Below, piece by piece: positions 9,652 to 19,342 of a stretch of 64,000 nucleotides of DNA (positions are counted from its first letter, which is position 1; the number at the start of each line of letters is the position of its first letter). Origin of the DNA: Ralstonia sp. 25mfcol4.1. GTDB lineage: Bacteria > Pseudomonadota > Gammaproteobacteria > Burkholderiales > Burkholderiaceae. Made by a program: the position numbers and the translations under genes. The notes beneath the pieces were generated by a model. The model was given only the letters and a program-made list of their open reading frames with translations, did no database searches and had not been told where the DNA came from. Location of the stretch: assembly GCF_900104095.1 (NCBI RefSeq), contig NZ_FNJO01000007.1:124001-188000 (forward strand), read 5' to 3'.

Positions 9652-10395
9652 ATGGACCGCATGCTTTACACCGCCCTGTCGGGCGCCAAGCAGATACTCG
9701 ACCAGCAGGCCGCGGTATCGAACAACCTGGCCAACGCCTCGACGCCCGCCTTCAAGGCGCAGGTGAACCTGTACCGGGCCGTCCCGGTGCAGGGCCAGGA
9801 AATGCAGACGCGGGCGTTCACGCTTGCGTCCACGCCCGGCGCCGACATGAAGGCCGGCCCGCTGACCTACACCGGCCGCGATCTCGACGTGGCGCTGCAG
9901 GGCAACGGCTGGCTGGCGGTGCAGATGCCTGACGGTTCCGAGGCCTACACCCGCGCCGGTTCGCTGCAGGTGTCGGCCGACGGCCAGCTCCAGACGTCGG
10001 CCGGCCGGCCCGTGCTGGGCGACGGCGGCCCGATCGCCGTGCCGCCCGGCTCGACGGTGTCGATCGGTACCGATGGCAGCATCGTGGCGCGCGGCCCGGG
10101 CGAGGCCGCCAACGGCCTGGCCCAGGTGGGCAAGCTGCGCGTGGTGACGCCGCCGCCCGAAGGGCTGGCGCGTGGCGACGACGGCTACTTCCGCCTGCGT
10201 CCCGGCGTGGACGCGCTGCAGCAGGACCCCAACGTGCGCGTGATTTCCGGCGCGATCGAAGGCAGCAACGTCAACCCGGTCGAGGCCATGGTGGACATGA
10301 TCGCCAACGCGCGCCGCTTCGAGATGCAGATGAAGATGATCTCGAGCACCGATACGAACGACCAGCGGGCCAATTCGCTGCTGTCGAACAACTGA
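9652..10395 (+). CDS. flgF: Flagellar basal-body rod protein FlgF
   Basis: 247-aa proximal rod protein. The N-terminus [20 protein letters not shown] followed by [16 protein letters not shown] and the C-terminal [20 protein letters not shown] are diagnostic. It is 26 bp downstream of flgE and upstream of flgG. No strong ribosome binding site is visible, so it may depend on translational coupling within the operon. Confidence 0.96.
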   Translation: MDRMLYTALSGAKQILDQQAAVSNNLANASTPAFKAQVNLYRAVPVQGQEMQTRAFTLASTPGADMKAGPLTYTGRDLDVALQGNGWLAVQMPDGSEAYTRAGSLQVSADGQLQTSAGRPVLGDGGPIAVPPGSTVSIGTDGSIVARGPGEAANGLAQVGKLRVVTPPPEGLARGDDGYFRLRPGVDALQQDPNVRVISGAIEGSNVNPVEAMVDMIANARRFEMQMKMISSTDTNDQRANSLLSNN

Positions 10396-10450
10396 TGACG
10401 CGCGCGGCACCCGTCGCGCGCACAACGAACTCTCGAACCAGGAAAACTCC

Positions 10451-11236
10451 ATGATTCGCTCTCTCTGGATCGCCAAGACCGGCCTCGATGCGCAGCAGAC
10501 GCAGATGGACGTGATCTCGAACAACCTGGCCAACGTGTCGACCACGGGCTTCAAGCGCAGCCGCGCGGTGTTCGAGGAACTGATGTACCAGACGATCCGC
10601 CAGCCGGGCGCGCTGTCGTCGGACCAGACCGTGCTGCCGTCGGGCATGCAGCTGGGTACCGGCGTGCGCCCTGTGGCCACGGAACGCATCCACACGCAAG
10701 GCAACCCGACGCAGACGGGCAATTCGCGCGACGTGGCCATCATCGGCCAGGGGTTCTTCCAGGTGACGATGCCGGACGGCACCACCTCGTACACGCGTGA
10801 CGGTTCGTTCCAGGTGGATCCGAACGGCCAGCTGGTGACGTCCAGCGGCTTCGTGCTGAACCCGGCCATCACGCTGCCGGCCAACTACACGTCGGTGAAC
10901 ATCGCACGCGACGGCACGGTGACCGTGATGCAGCCGGGCTCGACCAACGCCGCTACGGTGGGTCAGATCCAGGTCGCCACGTTCCCGAACCCGGCCGGCC
11001 TCGAAAGCCTGGGCGAAAACCTGTACGTGCAGACCGATGCCTCGGGCGCGCCCAACACGTCGGTGCCTGGCCTGAACGGCGCCGGCACGCTGCAGAACAA
11101 CTACGTCGAAGCTTCGAACGTGAACGTGGTGGAAGAGCTGGTCAGCATGATCCAGACCCAGCGCGCTTACGAAATCAACAGCAAGGCGGTGCAGACCTCG
11201 GACCAGATGCTGCAGCGTCTGAGCCAGATGGGCTAA
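10451..11236 (+). CDS. flgG: Flagellar distal rod protein FlgG
   Basis: 261-aa distal rod subunit. It starts [20 protein letters not shown], then [19 protein letters not shown], and ends with [20 protein letters not shown], all hallmark FlgG sequences. GGAAAACTCC precedes the ATG. Length is the usual 260-262 aa. Confidence 0.98.
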   Translation: MIRSLWIAKTGLDAQQTQMDVISNNLANVSTTGFKRSRAVFEELMYQTIRQPGALSSDQTVLPSGMQLGTGVRPVATERIHTQGNPTQTGNSRDVAIIGQGFFQVTMPDGTTSYTRDGSFQVDPNGQLVTSSGFVLNPAITLPANYTSVNIARDGTVTVMQPGSTNAATVGQIQVATFPNPAGLESLGENLYVQTDASGAPNTSVPGLNGAGTLQNNYVEASNVNVVEELVSMIQTQRAYEINSKAVQTSDQMLQRLSQMG

Positions 11237-11238
11237 GA

Positions 11239-11949
11239 ATGGGAATGATCATGGCCGCCACGCAGTATCGCATCAGCACAATCGTCGTTCGTGTCATCGT
11301 CGGCCTGGCCGCGCTGGCAAGCGGCGGCTGCGCGATGATGCCCAGGGAGCCGCTTGTGCAGATGCCCACCACCGCGCGCGCCGAGCCGCGCGCGATGGCC
11401 CCTGCCACGGGCTCGATCTACGCATCCTCGTACGCGGGAAATCCGCTGTTCGAGGATCGGCGGCCGCGTAACGTTGGCGACATTCTCACGATCGTGATCA
11501 GCGAGAACGTCAACGCGAGCAAGAACTCTGCCACCAACGCCAACCGCACCGGCAGCACCGCGCTGGCGTTCAATGCGGTACCGCGCGCCCTGAGCGGGCT
11601 GTTCAGCACGAGCCAGAACGCCGACATCAACGGCGCCAACTCGCTGAAGGCCGGGGGCGGCGCCAGCGCCGCCAACACCTTCAACGGCACGATTACCGTG
11701 ACGGTGATCGAGGTGCTGCCCAACAGCAACCTGGTGGTGTCCGGCGAGAAGCAGATGGCGATCAACCAGGGCGCGGAGTTCATTCGTTTCTCGGGCGTGG
11801 TCAATCCGCGCACGATCACCGGCGACAACGCAGTACCGTCCACCCAGGTGGCGGATGCGCGCATCGAATACACCGCGAAGGGGTATATCGACGAGGCGCA
11901 GAACATGGGCTGGCTGCAGCGTTTCTTCCTCAATGTCTTACCGTACTGA
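11239..11949 (+). CDS. flgH: Flagellar L-ring lipoprotein FlgH
   Basis: 236-aa outer-membrane L-ring protein. The N-terminal hydrophobic segment ends in a lipobox-like LASGGC with Cys31 as the likely lipidation site. Family motifs include the segment [20 protein letters not shown] and the conserved [18 protein letters not shown]. The first Met follows flgG by two bases; the internal Met codons at 11245 and 11251 are alternative starts. The end lies just before flgI. Confidence 0.96.
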   Translation: MGMIMAATQYRISTIVVRVIVGLAALASGGCAMMPREPLVQMPTTARAEPRAMAPATGSIYASSYAGNPLFEDRRPRNVGDILTIVISENVNASKNSATNANRTGSTALAFNAVPRALSGLFSTSQNADINGANSLKAGGGASAANTFNGTITVTVIEVLPNSNLVVSGEKQMAINQGAEFIRFSGVVNPRTITGDNAVPSTQVADARIEYTAKGYIDEAQNMGWLQRFFLNVLPY

Positions 11950-11956
11950 TCCCGCC

Positions 11957-13141
11957 ATGTTTCTGCCTCCGATGCCTTTCCACAAGCCAGGCTCGTATTT
12001 TGGCAACCCGCCCGGCCGTCTTTCCCGCTCAGGTCGCGCGGTATCTTTTGCCTGCCTGCTGCTCCTGCTCGTGCTGGGTCTGGGCGCAGGCGCCGCGCAT
12101 GCGGAACGCCTGAAGAACCTGGCGACGTTCCAGGGCGTGCGCGACAACCCGCTGGTGGGCTATGGCCTGGTCGTGGGTCTGGACAATACCGGTGACCAGA
12201 CCATGCAGACGCCGTTCACCACGCAGAGCTTGAGCAACATGCTGTCGCAGCTGGGCATTACGCTGCCCGCCGGCAAGAACATGCAGCTCAAAAACGTGGC
12301 CGCCGTGATGGTCACCGCCACGTTGCCGGCCTATGCCCAGCCGGGCAGCCAGATGGACGTGGTGGTGTCGTCGATGGGTAACGCCAAGAGCCTGCGCGGC
12401 GGCACGCTGCTGATGACGCCGCTCAAGGGCGCCGACGGCCAGGTCTACGCCATCGCCCAGGGCAACATGCTGGTGGGCGGCGCGGGCGCGTCGGCCAACG
12501 GCAGCAAGGTGCAGATCAACCAGCTGGCCGTGGGCCGTATCGCCAACGGCGCGATTGTGGAACGTGCCGTGGCGTCGTTCCAGCCCGAAAACGGCTTCAC
12601 GAACCTGGAGCTGAAAGACACCGACTTCGGCACGGCCGAACGCGTGGTCGAGGCGATCAACCGCAATATGGGCCCGGGCACCGCCGCCGCGATGGACGGC
12701 CGCGTGGTGCAGGTTCGCATGCCGCAGACGCCGACCGCACGCGTGGGCTTCATGGCACGTATCGAGAACATCGACGTGACGCCGGCCAAGGCCGCCGCCA
12801 AGGTCATCCTGAACGCCCGGACCGGCTCGATCGTGATGAACCAGGCGGTCACCGTGGAAGACTGCGCGATTGCGCACGGCAACCTGTCGGTGGTCATCAA
12901 TACGCAGCCGGTGATCAGCCAGCCGGCACCGTTCAGTCAGGGCCAGACCGTGGTGGCGCCGGTGTCGCAGATCGACCTCAAGCGTGACGGCGGTTCGCTG
13001 CAGATCGTCAAGGCGGGCGCTTCTCTGGCTGCCGTGGTCAAGGGGCTGAACGCGCTGGGCGCCACGCCGGCCGACCTGCAGACCATCCTGGAGGCCATGC
13101 GCTCCGCCGGCGCGTTGCGCGCCGAACTGGAGATCATCTGA
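11957..13141 (+). CDS. flgI: Flagellar P-ring protein FlgI
   Basis: 394-aa periplasmic P-ring subunit with a Sec signal peptide (hydrophobic run [20 protein letters not shown], cleavage near AHA-ERLKNL). Mature FlgI motifs follow directly: [20 protein letters not shown] and GLDNTGDQT. The chosen ATG at 11957 gives a long n-region (about 28 residues); the Met at 11972 is an alternative. Its stop overlaps the flgJ start (TGATG), pointing to coupling. Confidence 0.95.
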   Translation: MFLPPMPFHKPGSYFGNPPGRLSRSGRAVSFACLLLLLVLGLGAGAAHAERLKNLATFQGVRDNPLVGYGLVVGLDNTGDQTMQTPFTTQSLSNMLSQLGITLPAGKNMQLKNVAAVMVTATLPAYAQPGSQMDVVVSSMGNAKSLRGGTLLMTPLKGADGQVYAIAQGNMLVGGAGASANGSKVQINQLAVGRIANGAIVERAVASFQPENGFTNLELKDTDFGTAERVVEAINRNMGPGTAAAMDGRVVQVRMPQTPTARVGFMARIENIDVTPAKAAAKVILNARTGSIVMNQAVTVEDCAIAHGNLSVVINTQPVISQPAPFSQGQTVVAPVSQIDLKRDGGSLQIVKAGASLAAVVKGLNALGATPADLQTILEAMRSAGALRAELEII

Positions 13142-14163
13142 TGTCGGCGGGTACCACGCTTGGCGGCCAGGCCGATATCTCGCAGCGATTCGCCCTGGAT
13201 ACGCAGGGGTTCGAGTCGCTCAAGAACCAGGCTCGCGCCGGCAACAATTCGACGACGCTGCAGGCCGCTGCCAAACAGTTCGAGGCGGTGTTCACGCAGA
13301 TGGTGCTCAAGAGCATGCGCGACGCCACGCCGTCCGATGGCCTTTTCGACAACGAGCAGACCAAGCTCTACATGTCGATGATGGACCAGCAGATGTCGCA
13401 GCAGTTGTCGTCGCGCGGCATCGGCCTGGCCGATGTCATGATTCGCCAGCTGGCGCGCGCCACGGGCACGCAACTGCCCGCAGGCATGAACGGCGCCGGC
13501 GGGATCACGGGCGCGAGCTTGCGCGACGCGCAAATGGCGCAGATGCTCGACAGCCGCGGCGCCACCGACGCCGACGGACCGCCGCCCATCGGCACCACGC
13601 TGCCGGGCGCGGCATGGAACCCGACCGCCGGCGTGCGCCAGTACCAGAACCAGGCCGACTGGCAAGGCAATGGCCAGAACCAGCTTGGCCAGTTGCCGGA
13701 CGACTCCCCGGAGCACATCAGCAACTTCGTCAATCGCATGGCCGAGCCGGCCATGGCGGCGTCGCGCGCCTCGGGCGTGCCGGCCAAGCTGATCGTGGGC
13801 CAGGCCGCGCTGGAGTCGGGCTGGGGCCGCCGGGAAATCCGCAATCCCGATGGTTCGAGCACCTTCAACGTGTTCGGCATCAAGGCAGGCGCCAACTGGA
13901 AGGGACCGACCACCGAGATCCTGACCACCGAATATGTGGACGGCCAGCCGCAAAAGGTGCGCGCGAAGTTCCGCGCCTACGGTTCGTACGAGGAAGCCTG
14001 CAACGACTACGCGAAGCTGATCAGCAACAACCCGCGCTATGCGGGCGTGGTGACCGCCTCGAACGCCGAGGAAGCCGCCCATGGCCTGCAGCGCGCGGGT
14101 TACGCCACCGATCCGGCCTACGGCGAGAAGCTCGTGCGGATCATGAAGAAAGTCTCGACCTGA
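13141..14163 (+). CDS. flgJ: Peptidoglycan hydrolase and rod cap FlgJ
   Basis: 340-aa dual-domain protein. The N-terminal rod-capping domain (about residues 20-100, with KQFEAVFTQMVLKSMRDATP) is followed by a linker and a C-terminal beta-N-acetylglucosaminidase domain (about 185-340, with LIVGQAALESGWGRREI, where the Glu is the expected catalytic acid). It locally degrades murein so the rod can pass. The start overlaps the flgI stop. It ends the rod/ring operon before the flgK promoter region. Confidence 0.96.
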   Translation: MSAGTTLGGQADISQRFALDTQGFESLKNQARAGNNSTTLQAAAKQFEAVFTQMVLKSMRDATPSDGLFDNEQTKLYMSMMDQQMSQQLSSRGIGLADVMIRQLARATGTQLPAGMNGAGGITGASLRDAQMAQMLDSRGATDADGPPPIGTTLPGAAWNPTAGVRQYQNQADWQGNGQNQLGQLPDDSPEHISNFVNRMAEPAMAASRASGVPAKLIVGQAALESGWGRREIRNPDGSSTFNVFGIKAGANWKGPTTEILTTEYVDGQPQKVRAKFRAYGSYEEACNDYAKLISNNPRYAGVVTASNAEEAAHGLQRAGYATDPAYGEKLVRIMKKVST

Positions 14164-14313
14164 CGGCGCCGGCGGTGATGACTGCAGCATACGTCGCCGC
14201 CCCGTTCCCCATCCAGCGTGACCGTTTAGCGGTCGCGCTGTTTGCGCTTCTGCACTGCATTCTCATGAGAGTGATTGCTCACAAATGCCGTGTATTTCAA
14301 AGCATTGCGCCGC

Positions 14314-14341
14314 TAAAGTCGCGCGGCATTTCCGCCGATAA
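14314..14341 (+). promoter_or_regulatory. Sigma-28 (FliA) promoter of flgKL
   Basis: TAAAGTCG, 12 bases, then GCCGATAA. The -10 element is a perfect FliA match and the -35 matches at six of eight positions; spacing is one base longer than the enterobacterial 11. The flgK ATG lies 65 bp downstream. This makes flgKL a late (class III) unit separate from flgB-J. Confidence 0.82.
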
Positions 14342-14406
14342 CCAACACATCCACCGCCGTCGGCCGTTCGCCGCTGGCTAGCCATTCGATCCGGAGTCAG
14401 ACAAAC

Positions 14407-16317
14407 ATGTCTCTGTTTAATATCGGTCTGTCGGGCCTGAACGTCGCCCAGAACGGGCTTACCACGGTCGGCCACAATTTCAGCAACGCGGCCACCGCGG
14501 GCTATACGCGCCAGAACACGATCATCGCGTCGGCCGGCGGCCAGGCCACTGGTTCGGGCTTCTACGGCATGGGCTCGAACACGGTCACCGTGCAGCGCGT
14601 GTACGACAGCTTCCTGACCGGCCAGTTGCGTGGTGCCACGTCGTCCAGCTACGACCTGTCGACGTACTCGGATCAGATCCGCCAGATCGACAACCTGCTG
14701 GCAGACGAGAAGGGCGGCCTGGCGCCGCTGATGCAGAAGTTCTTCGCGGCCGTGCAGGCCGTGTCGGACACGCCCTCGGACCCGGCCACGCGCCAGGGCC
14801 TGATCTCGTCGGCGCAGGCACTGGCCGGCCAGATCAAGTCGTCGAGCGATTACTTCAAGCAGCTGCAGGACGGCATCAACACCCAGCTGCAGTCGTCGGT
14901 CACGCAGGTCAACGACTACACCAAGCAGATCGCCAGCCTGAACAAGGAAATCACGCGCATGACCGCCTCCGCCGGCGGCCAGCCCCCTAACGACCTGCTT
15001 GACCAGCGCGACCAGGCCGTAGCAAAGCTGACCGAACTGGTGGGCGCCAAGGTGGTGGTGCAGGACGGCGGCACGTACAACGTGTTCGTGGGCAATGGCC
15101 AGCCGCTGGTGATGGGCAGCGATTCGTACGACATCAAGGCCGTGGCTTCGGCAGCCGATCCCAGCCGCACGGTCATCGCCTACACGATTCCGGGCACGTC
15201 GAATTCGATCGAGGCCGAACCCGGCGCGATCAGCGGCGGCTCCATCGGCGGCCTGATGCGCTTCCGCAGCGAGACGCTGGATACGGCGCAAAGCGCCATC
15301 GGCCGCATCTCGCTGGCCATCGGGCAGACGTTCAATGCCCAGCACAAGCTCGGTATCGACCTGAACGGCGCCATCGGCACCGACATGTTTGCCATGGGTT
15401 CGCCGGTGGTCTACGCGAACGACAACAACACGTCCAACTCGGTGGTCACCGCGACGATCACCAACGCCGGTAATCTGACCACCAGCGACTACACGCTGAG
15501 TTTCGTGGGCGGCCAGTACTCGCTGACGCGCAAGACCGACAATGTGGTCGTGCAGAGCTTCCCGGGGCCGGCGCTGCCGACCTTCACGGCGGACGGCATG
15601 AACATCACGCTGAGCGCGCCGATGAATCCGAACGACTCGTTCGAGATCCAGCCAACGCGCAACGTTGCGTCGAGCTTCAACTCGCTGATCACCGATCCGG
15701 CCAAGATCGCCGCGGCATCGCCGGCACGCGTGGACGCCAACACGCAGAACACCGGCACGGTCAAGGCGTCGCTGTCCAACGTGACGCCGGGCTACTCGCT
15801 GCTGACCAACCCGGTCAAGGTCACGTACACCGCTGGCGCCTACGTGATCGTGGATTCCGTCACCGGCAATCCGCTGGCCCCTGCGCCTGTTGTGACCACG
15901 ACGGCCACGGGTACGGATATCACGATCAACAACATGACGTTCAGCCTGAACGGCACGCCGAAGAATGGCGACCAGTTCACGCTGTCGAACAACACGGGCG
16001 CGGTGGCCGACAACGGCAACATGCTCAAGCTGGCCAAGCTGCAGACCGCCAAGACCATCAACGGCACGTCGAGCTTCAATGACGCGTATGCCCAGCTGGT
16101 CAACGACGTGGGCAGCAAGGCCAAGTCGACCGACATCGCGTCGGCATCGCAGGACAGCATCACGGACCAGATCTACACGGCCCAGCAGTCGGTGTCGGGC
16201 GTGAACATGGACGAGGAAACCGTGAACCTGCTGAAGTTCCAGCAGCTGTACCAGGCCAACGCCAAGGTCATTCAGGCGGCCAGCACGATCTTCGACACGC
16301 TGGTCAGCATCGGCTGA
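14407..16317 (+). CDS. flgK: Flagellar hook-associated protein 1 FlgK
   Basis: 636-aa hook-filament junction protein. It begins MSLFNIGLSGLNVAQNGLTT with a HNFSNAATAGYTRQN rod-type motif and ends with VNLLKFQQLYQANAKVIQAA and a short DTLVSIG tail, the standard FlgK C-terminus. GGAG lies 11 nt before the ATG. The central variable region is rich in Thr/Asn, as usual for surface-exposed HAP1 domains. It is exported with FlgN as chaperone. Confidence 0.97.
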   Translation: MSLFNIGLSGLNVAQNGLTTVGHNFSNAATAGYTRQNTIIASAGGQATGSGFYGMGSNTVTVQRVYDSFLTGQLRGATSSSYDLSTYSDQIRQIDNLLADEKGGLAPLMQKFFAAVQAVSDTPSDPATRQGLISSAQALAGQIKSSSDYFKQLQDGINTQLQSSVTQVNDYTKQIASLNKEITRMTASAGGQPPNDLLDQRDQAVAKLTELVGAKVVVQDGGTYNVFVGNGQPLVMGSDSYDIKAVASAADPSRTVIAYTIPGTSNSIEAEPGAISGGSIGGLMRFRSETLDTAQSAIGRISLAIGQTFNAQHKLGIDLNGAIGTDMFAMGSPVVYANDNNTSNSVVTATITNAGNLTTSDYTLSFVGGQYSLTRKTDNVVVQSFPGPALPTFTADGMNITLSAPMNPNDSFEIQPTRNVASSFNSLITDPAKIAAASPARVDANTQNTGTVKASLSNVTPGYSLLTNPVKVTYTAGAYVIVDSVTGNPLAPAPVVTTTATGTDITINNMTFSLNGTPKNGDQFTLSNNTGAVADNGNMLKLAKLQTAKTINGTSSFNDAYAQLVNDVGSKAKSTDIASASQDSITDQIYTAQQSVSGVNMDEETVNLLKFQQLYQANAKVIQAASTIFDTLVSIG

Positions 16318-16360
16318 TCGCGGACTCCCCTGACAACACCGGAAAAGAAGGAATCACGCC

Positions 16361-17593
16361 ATGCGCGTCGCAACCTCCACCCTGTATCACCAGGGCCTGT
16401 CCTCGATGAACAGCCAGCAGTCCAACCTGCTGCACGTGCAGCAGCAACTGGCTACCGGCCGCCGCGTGCTGACGCCGTCGGACGACCCGGTCGCGGCCAC
16501 GCGCGCCCTGGGCGTGTCGCAATCGGTCGCCGTGAACGGCCAGTACACCGCATCGCGCAAACAGGCCAATGCTTCGCTGGGACTGGAAGAAAACACGCTG
16601 TCGACGGTAACCACCGTGCTGCAGAACATCAAGTCGCTGCTGGTGAACGCCGGTAACGGCACGCTGAGCGACAACGATCGCGCATCGCTGGCAACGGCCC
16701 TGCAAGGCCAGTACGACCAGCTGGTGGGCCTGGCCAACGCCGATGACGGCAACGGCAACTACCTGTTCGCGGGCCTGAAGACTGGCACCGCCCCATTCGT
16801 GACCGATGCCGCCGGCAACCTCACGTACCAGGGCGACACCGGCCACCAGCTGCTGCAGGTGGACGTGGCGCGCCAGATGGAAGCCGGCAACAACGGTGCG
16901 GAGATCTTCCAGACCGTCACGGCCAATGCCGGCTACGTCATCAAGGGCAACAGCGCCAACGCCGGCACGGGCACCTTCAGCGCGATTTCGGTGACCGATC
17001 CGAGCAACGCACTGTACGGCCACAAGCTGAGCGTGACGTTCTCGGTCGCTGCCGGCGTCACGCAATACACCGTCAACGACCAGACCACGGGCAACCCCGT
17101 CGGCCCCGCGACGAACTACGTCGATGGCGGCTCCATCAACGTGGCCGGCGTGTCGTTCTCGATCAAGGGTACGCCCGCCAATAACGACACGTTCCTGGTA
17201 CAACCGGCCCAGCAGGCAGGCGCCGACATGTTCACGAACCTGAAGGACGTGATCACCGCGCTGCGCACGCCGATCGACTCGGGCACTGCCCAGGACGTGG
17301 CCGCGGCCAACCTGCAGAACGCGATCTCGACCGGCCTGCGCCAGAACAACAATTCGCTGGACAACGTGCTGACGGTGCGTGCGTCGGTGGGTTCGCGCAT
17401 GAACGAACTCGATGCGCTGGACACCATCGGTTCGAACCGCGACCTGAGCAATTCCAAGACGCTCTCCGACCTGACCGAACTGGATTACGCATCGGCCATT
17501 ACCGAGTATTACCAGCGCCAGACGGCACTGCAGGGTGCGCAGCAATCCTTCATGCAGATCCAGCAAATGAACCTGTTCAGGTTCCTGGGATGA
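16361..17593 (+). CDS. flgL: Flagellar hook-associated protein 3 FlgL
   Basis: 410-aa junction protein between FlgK and the filament. It starts MRVATSTLYHQGLSSMNSQQ, has the flagellin-type N-terminal coiled region with ATGRRVLTPSDDPVAATRAL, and a C-terminal flagellin-like helix (DYASAITEYYQRQTALQGAQ). AAGGAATCACGCC precedes the ATG. It follows flgK by 43 bp and completes the flagellar block. Confidence 0.97.
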   Translation: MRVATSTLYHQGLSSMNSQQSNLLHVQQQLATGRRVLTPSDDPVAATRALGVSQSVAVNGQYTASRKQANASLGLEENTLSTVTTVLQNIKSLLVNAGNGTLSDNDRASLATALQGQYDQLVGLANADDGNGNYLFAGLKTGTAPFVTDAAGNLTYQGDTGHQLLQVDVARQMEAGNNGAEIFQTVTANAGYVIKGNSANAGTGTFSAISVTDPSNALYGHKLSVTFSVAAGVTQYTVNDQTTGNPVGPATNYVDGGSINVAGVSFSIKGTPANNDTFLVQPAQQAGADMFTNLKDVITALRTPIDSGTAQDVAAANLQNAISTGLRQNNNSLDNVLTVRASVGSRMNELDALDTIGSNRDLSNSKTLSDLTELDYASAITEYYQRQTALQGAQQSFMQIQQMNLFRFLG

Positions 17594-17599
17594 TGTCGT

Positions 17600-17628
17600 G
17601 AGGTGGCCTGGCGTCACCTCTTGTTGTC
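17600..17628 (+). terminator. Possible terminator of flgKL
   Basis: GAGGTG and CACCTC form a 6-bp stem (17600-17605 and 17615-17620) with a short loop, followed by a T-rich stretch (ttgttgt). It lies just past the flgL stop. The stem is modest and the T-run imperfect. Confidence 0.4.
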
Positions 17629-17645
17629 GTGCCGGAACAGGGTTA

Positions 17646-17884
17646 TGCAAAGCCCTAGAAAGAGCTCTGCAAATGTCGGCGAAATCGCCCGGAAAGGCGC
17701 GCCGGCTCTAGGGCTTGCAGGATTCTTGCGCTGCTGGCGGCGATCCTCCCGGAGGGTCTTGCCCGCCCGAAATTTTCAGCGCTTCCAGAGCATGTTTCCG
17801 CGCTCCAAGACGGAGCAATCTGCAGTCCGCTACCGCAAAATATAGGACAGTTTCGAGTTGTTGGCGTGTACTAGGACTACGCCT
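17646..17884. other. Non-coding stretch with an imperfect inverted repeat
   Basis: No gene seen. At 17646-17675 TGCAAAGC and an imperfect complement (AGCTCTGCA) form a short inverted repeat. AGCCCTAGA is repeated inverted as TCTAGGGCT about 50 bp later. The segment GGCTTGCAGGATTCTTG recurs near 28884-28904 on the other strand with one change, so pieces of this stretch are shared with the second degraded locus at 28.7-29.1 kb. Confidence 0.4.
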
Positions 17885-18040
17885 TCAGAAGCCCCCGATT
17901 CTGTACGCATCTTCCCGACCTTCGAGCCATTTGGGACGACGTCCCTGGCCTGTCCACGTCTTCCCCGTCACTGGGTCCATGAATTTTGCACGCCGCGCGA
18001 CGACTAGACGGTCGGATTGCCGACGGACGTCCTTCTGTTG
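17885..18040 (-). pseudogene. H-NS-like C-terminal DNA-binding fragment
   Basis: The minus-strand frame ending at 17885 encodes MDPVTGKTWTGQGRRPKWLE followed by GREDAYRIGGF. This is the H-NS family C-terminal motif (DPxTGxTWxGxGxxPxW) that contacts the AT-rich minor groove. The usual N-terminal coiled-coil oligomerisation domain is missing: upstream in frame there is no H-NS-like sequence, and a different gene fragment overlaps in another frame. I read it as a remnant. A second copy of the motif lies at 29041-29143. Confidence 0.65.
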
Positions 18041-18258
18041 ACCCGTTTTTTTTCGGGGTTCACCACTTGCGGGTCGACAAGGACATACGCCTTCCACTGC
18101 TCGAGTGAAATTTTCTCGCCCGAAGTATTCGCCCAAAACGCCTTTCGCGTGATGTGAACATCGTAGCCAGCCCAAGCAAGGCTGCTAACTAGCATAGCAA
18201 GCAACGCAACGATAACGCACACTTGTCTACCGCCTATCGGCCCGAAGAGTGCCGACAT
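18004..18258 (-). pseudogene. Truncated small protein with N-terminal membrane/signal segment
   Basis: 84-aa frame starting MSALFGPIGGRQVCVIVALL, a hydrophobic signal or anchor, followed by GYDVHITRKAFWANTSGEKI and SLEQWKAYVLVDPQV. The YDVHITR...W...ISLxEWxxYV pattern resembles a family of roughly 120-140 aa uncharacterised bacterial proteins; here the frame ends early and runs into the H-NS fragment in another frame. I regard it as probably 3'-truncated. Function unknown. Family resemblance is from memory of the motif only. Confidence 0.45.
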
Positions 18259-18462
18259 TGTTGACCATATCGGGTGGTCCGTCGAGCGGCCGCTCCTCGC
18301 CGATCTCGGCCCTGTGCGAGTCGGGGCGTGGGCTTCCTGAAGCCGGGGGCCGCTACCGAACCCATCTCGGCCATCGGAGCAGGAGTCATGGGATGACTGC
18401 CCAGGATCCCAGATGAGTCATCGTAAGCGGCTTAGATCGCGATGAGGGCCTTGAGCCTAGAA

Positions 18463-19197
18463 TTAGCCGGTCGAACGCTTGAGCCGCATCGACACGGCAA
18501 AGCTGTCTGCCGGATGCACGGTCACCGATACTTCGAACGTCTCGCCTGCGTCGTCTATGTAGCGCCGCACGATCTTCAGCACGGAAGCACCGGGCTCGAT
18601 ATGCAATGCGCTGCTGATGCGCGGGTCGGCCAGCGTTGACGCGCGCACGACCTGCTCGATCTCCGCGATGTGTTTTCCGTGCCGGCTCTCAAGCAGCGAA
18701 CTGACCAGTTCGCCCGGAAACTGGTACACGGCCTCGGCAATGTCGGTGTAGACCGGGTCGATATAGATGTCCGTCCACGCGATGGGCGTGGCGCTGGCGG
18801 CGTCGCGCATCCGCACGCTGGACACGCGCAGGCGCCGGGTGTCTTCCGCGCAGCCGATGTCCTTGGCCGCATCGCCGGTGACCGACACGATTTCCACCGA
18901 CTGCACCACGCGCCGGTGCTCCTCGCTGAACTGCATCAGGTCGTCCACCGACGCCAGCGTCGGGCGGAACGCGGCGCGCGGCCGCGATGTCTCCACACGC
19001 GTACCGACGTTCTTGCGGCGCGACACCAGCCCCAGATCCTGCAACTCCTGCAGCACGGCGCGGATGGTGTAGCGGCTGGCCTGGAACTGCTCGCACAACT
19101 CGAATTCGGTGGGCAGCAGCCCGCCCACCGGGTAGCGGCCCGACGTAATGCCATCCAGCAACTGGCGGGTGATTTCAGCGGAATTGGATCTGCTCAT
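18463..19197 (-). CDS. GntR family (HutC-type) transcriptional regulator
   Basis: 244-aa regulator. The N-terminal winged helix has LLDGITSGRYPVGGLLPTEF and RYTIRAVLQELQDLGLVSRR; the C-terminal UTRA-like ligand domain contains the segment GELVSSLLESRHGKHIAEIE and ends in a typical VSVTVHPADSFAVSMRLKR. The ATG at 19197 was chosen because the HTH starts soon after; upstream in-frame starts at 19212 and 19233 add only a basic tail. It is divergent from the lyase-dctA-Bug-fumarase unit and almost certainly controls it through the two palindromes at 19266-19308. Confidence 0.92.
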   Translation of the reverse strand: MSRSNSAEITRQLLDGITSGRYPVGGLLPTEFELCEQFQASRYTIRAVLQELQDLGLVSRRKNVGTRVETSRPRAAFRPTLASVDDLMQFSEEHRRVVQSVEIVSVTGDAAKDIGCAEDTRRLRVSSVRMRDAASATPIAWTDIYIDPVYTDIAEAVYQFPGELVSSLLESRHGKHIAEIEQVVRASTLADPRISSALHIEPGASVLKIVRRYIDDAGETFEVSVTVHPADSFAVSMRLKRSTG

Positions 19198-19265
19198 ACA
19201 AGCCTGACGCATCGCATTTTTGCGGCGGCGCACAAACGCTGACGCGGGTTAACCCTCATTTTCTT

Positions 19266-19308
19266 AATATGTTCGAACATATTTAATGCTCGATATGTTC
19301 GAACATAT
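19266..19308. promoter_or_regulatory. Paired palindromic operators of the GntR regulator
   Basis: Two perfect palindromes, AATATGTTCGAACATATT (19266-19283) and ATATGTTCGAACATAT (19293-19308), share the core ATGTTCGAACAT. Their centres are 26 bp apart, about 2.5 helical turns. They lie between the divergent regulator and lyase genes. The A/T-rich palindromic form suits GntR-family operators. Confidence 0.85.
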
Positions 19309-19342
19309 TAAGACTCCTGTCTGATCGCCACAAGGTAGCACC

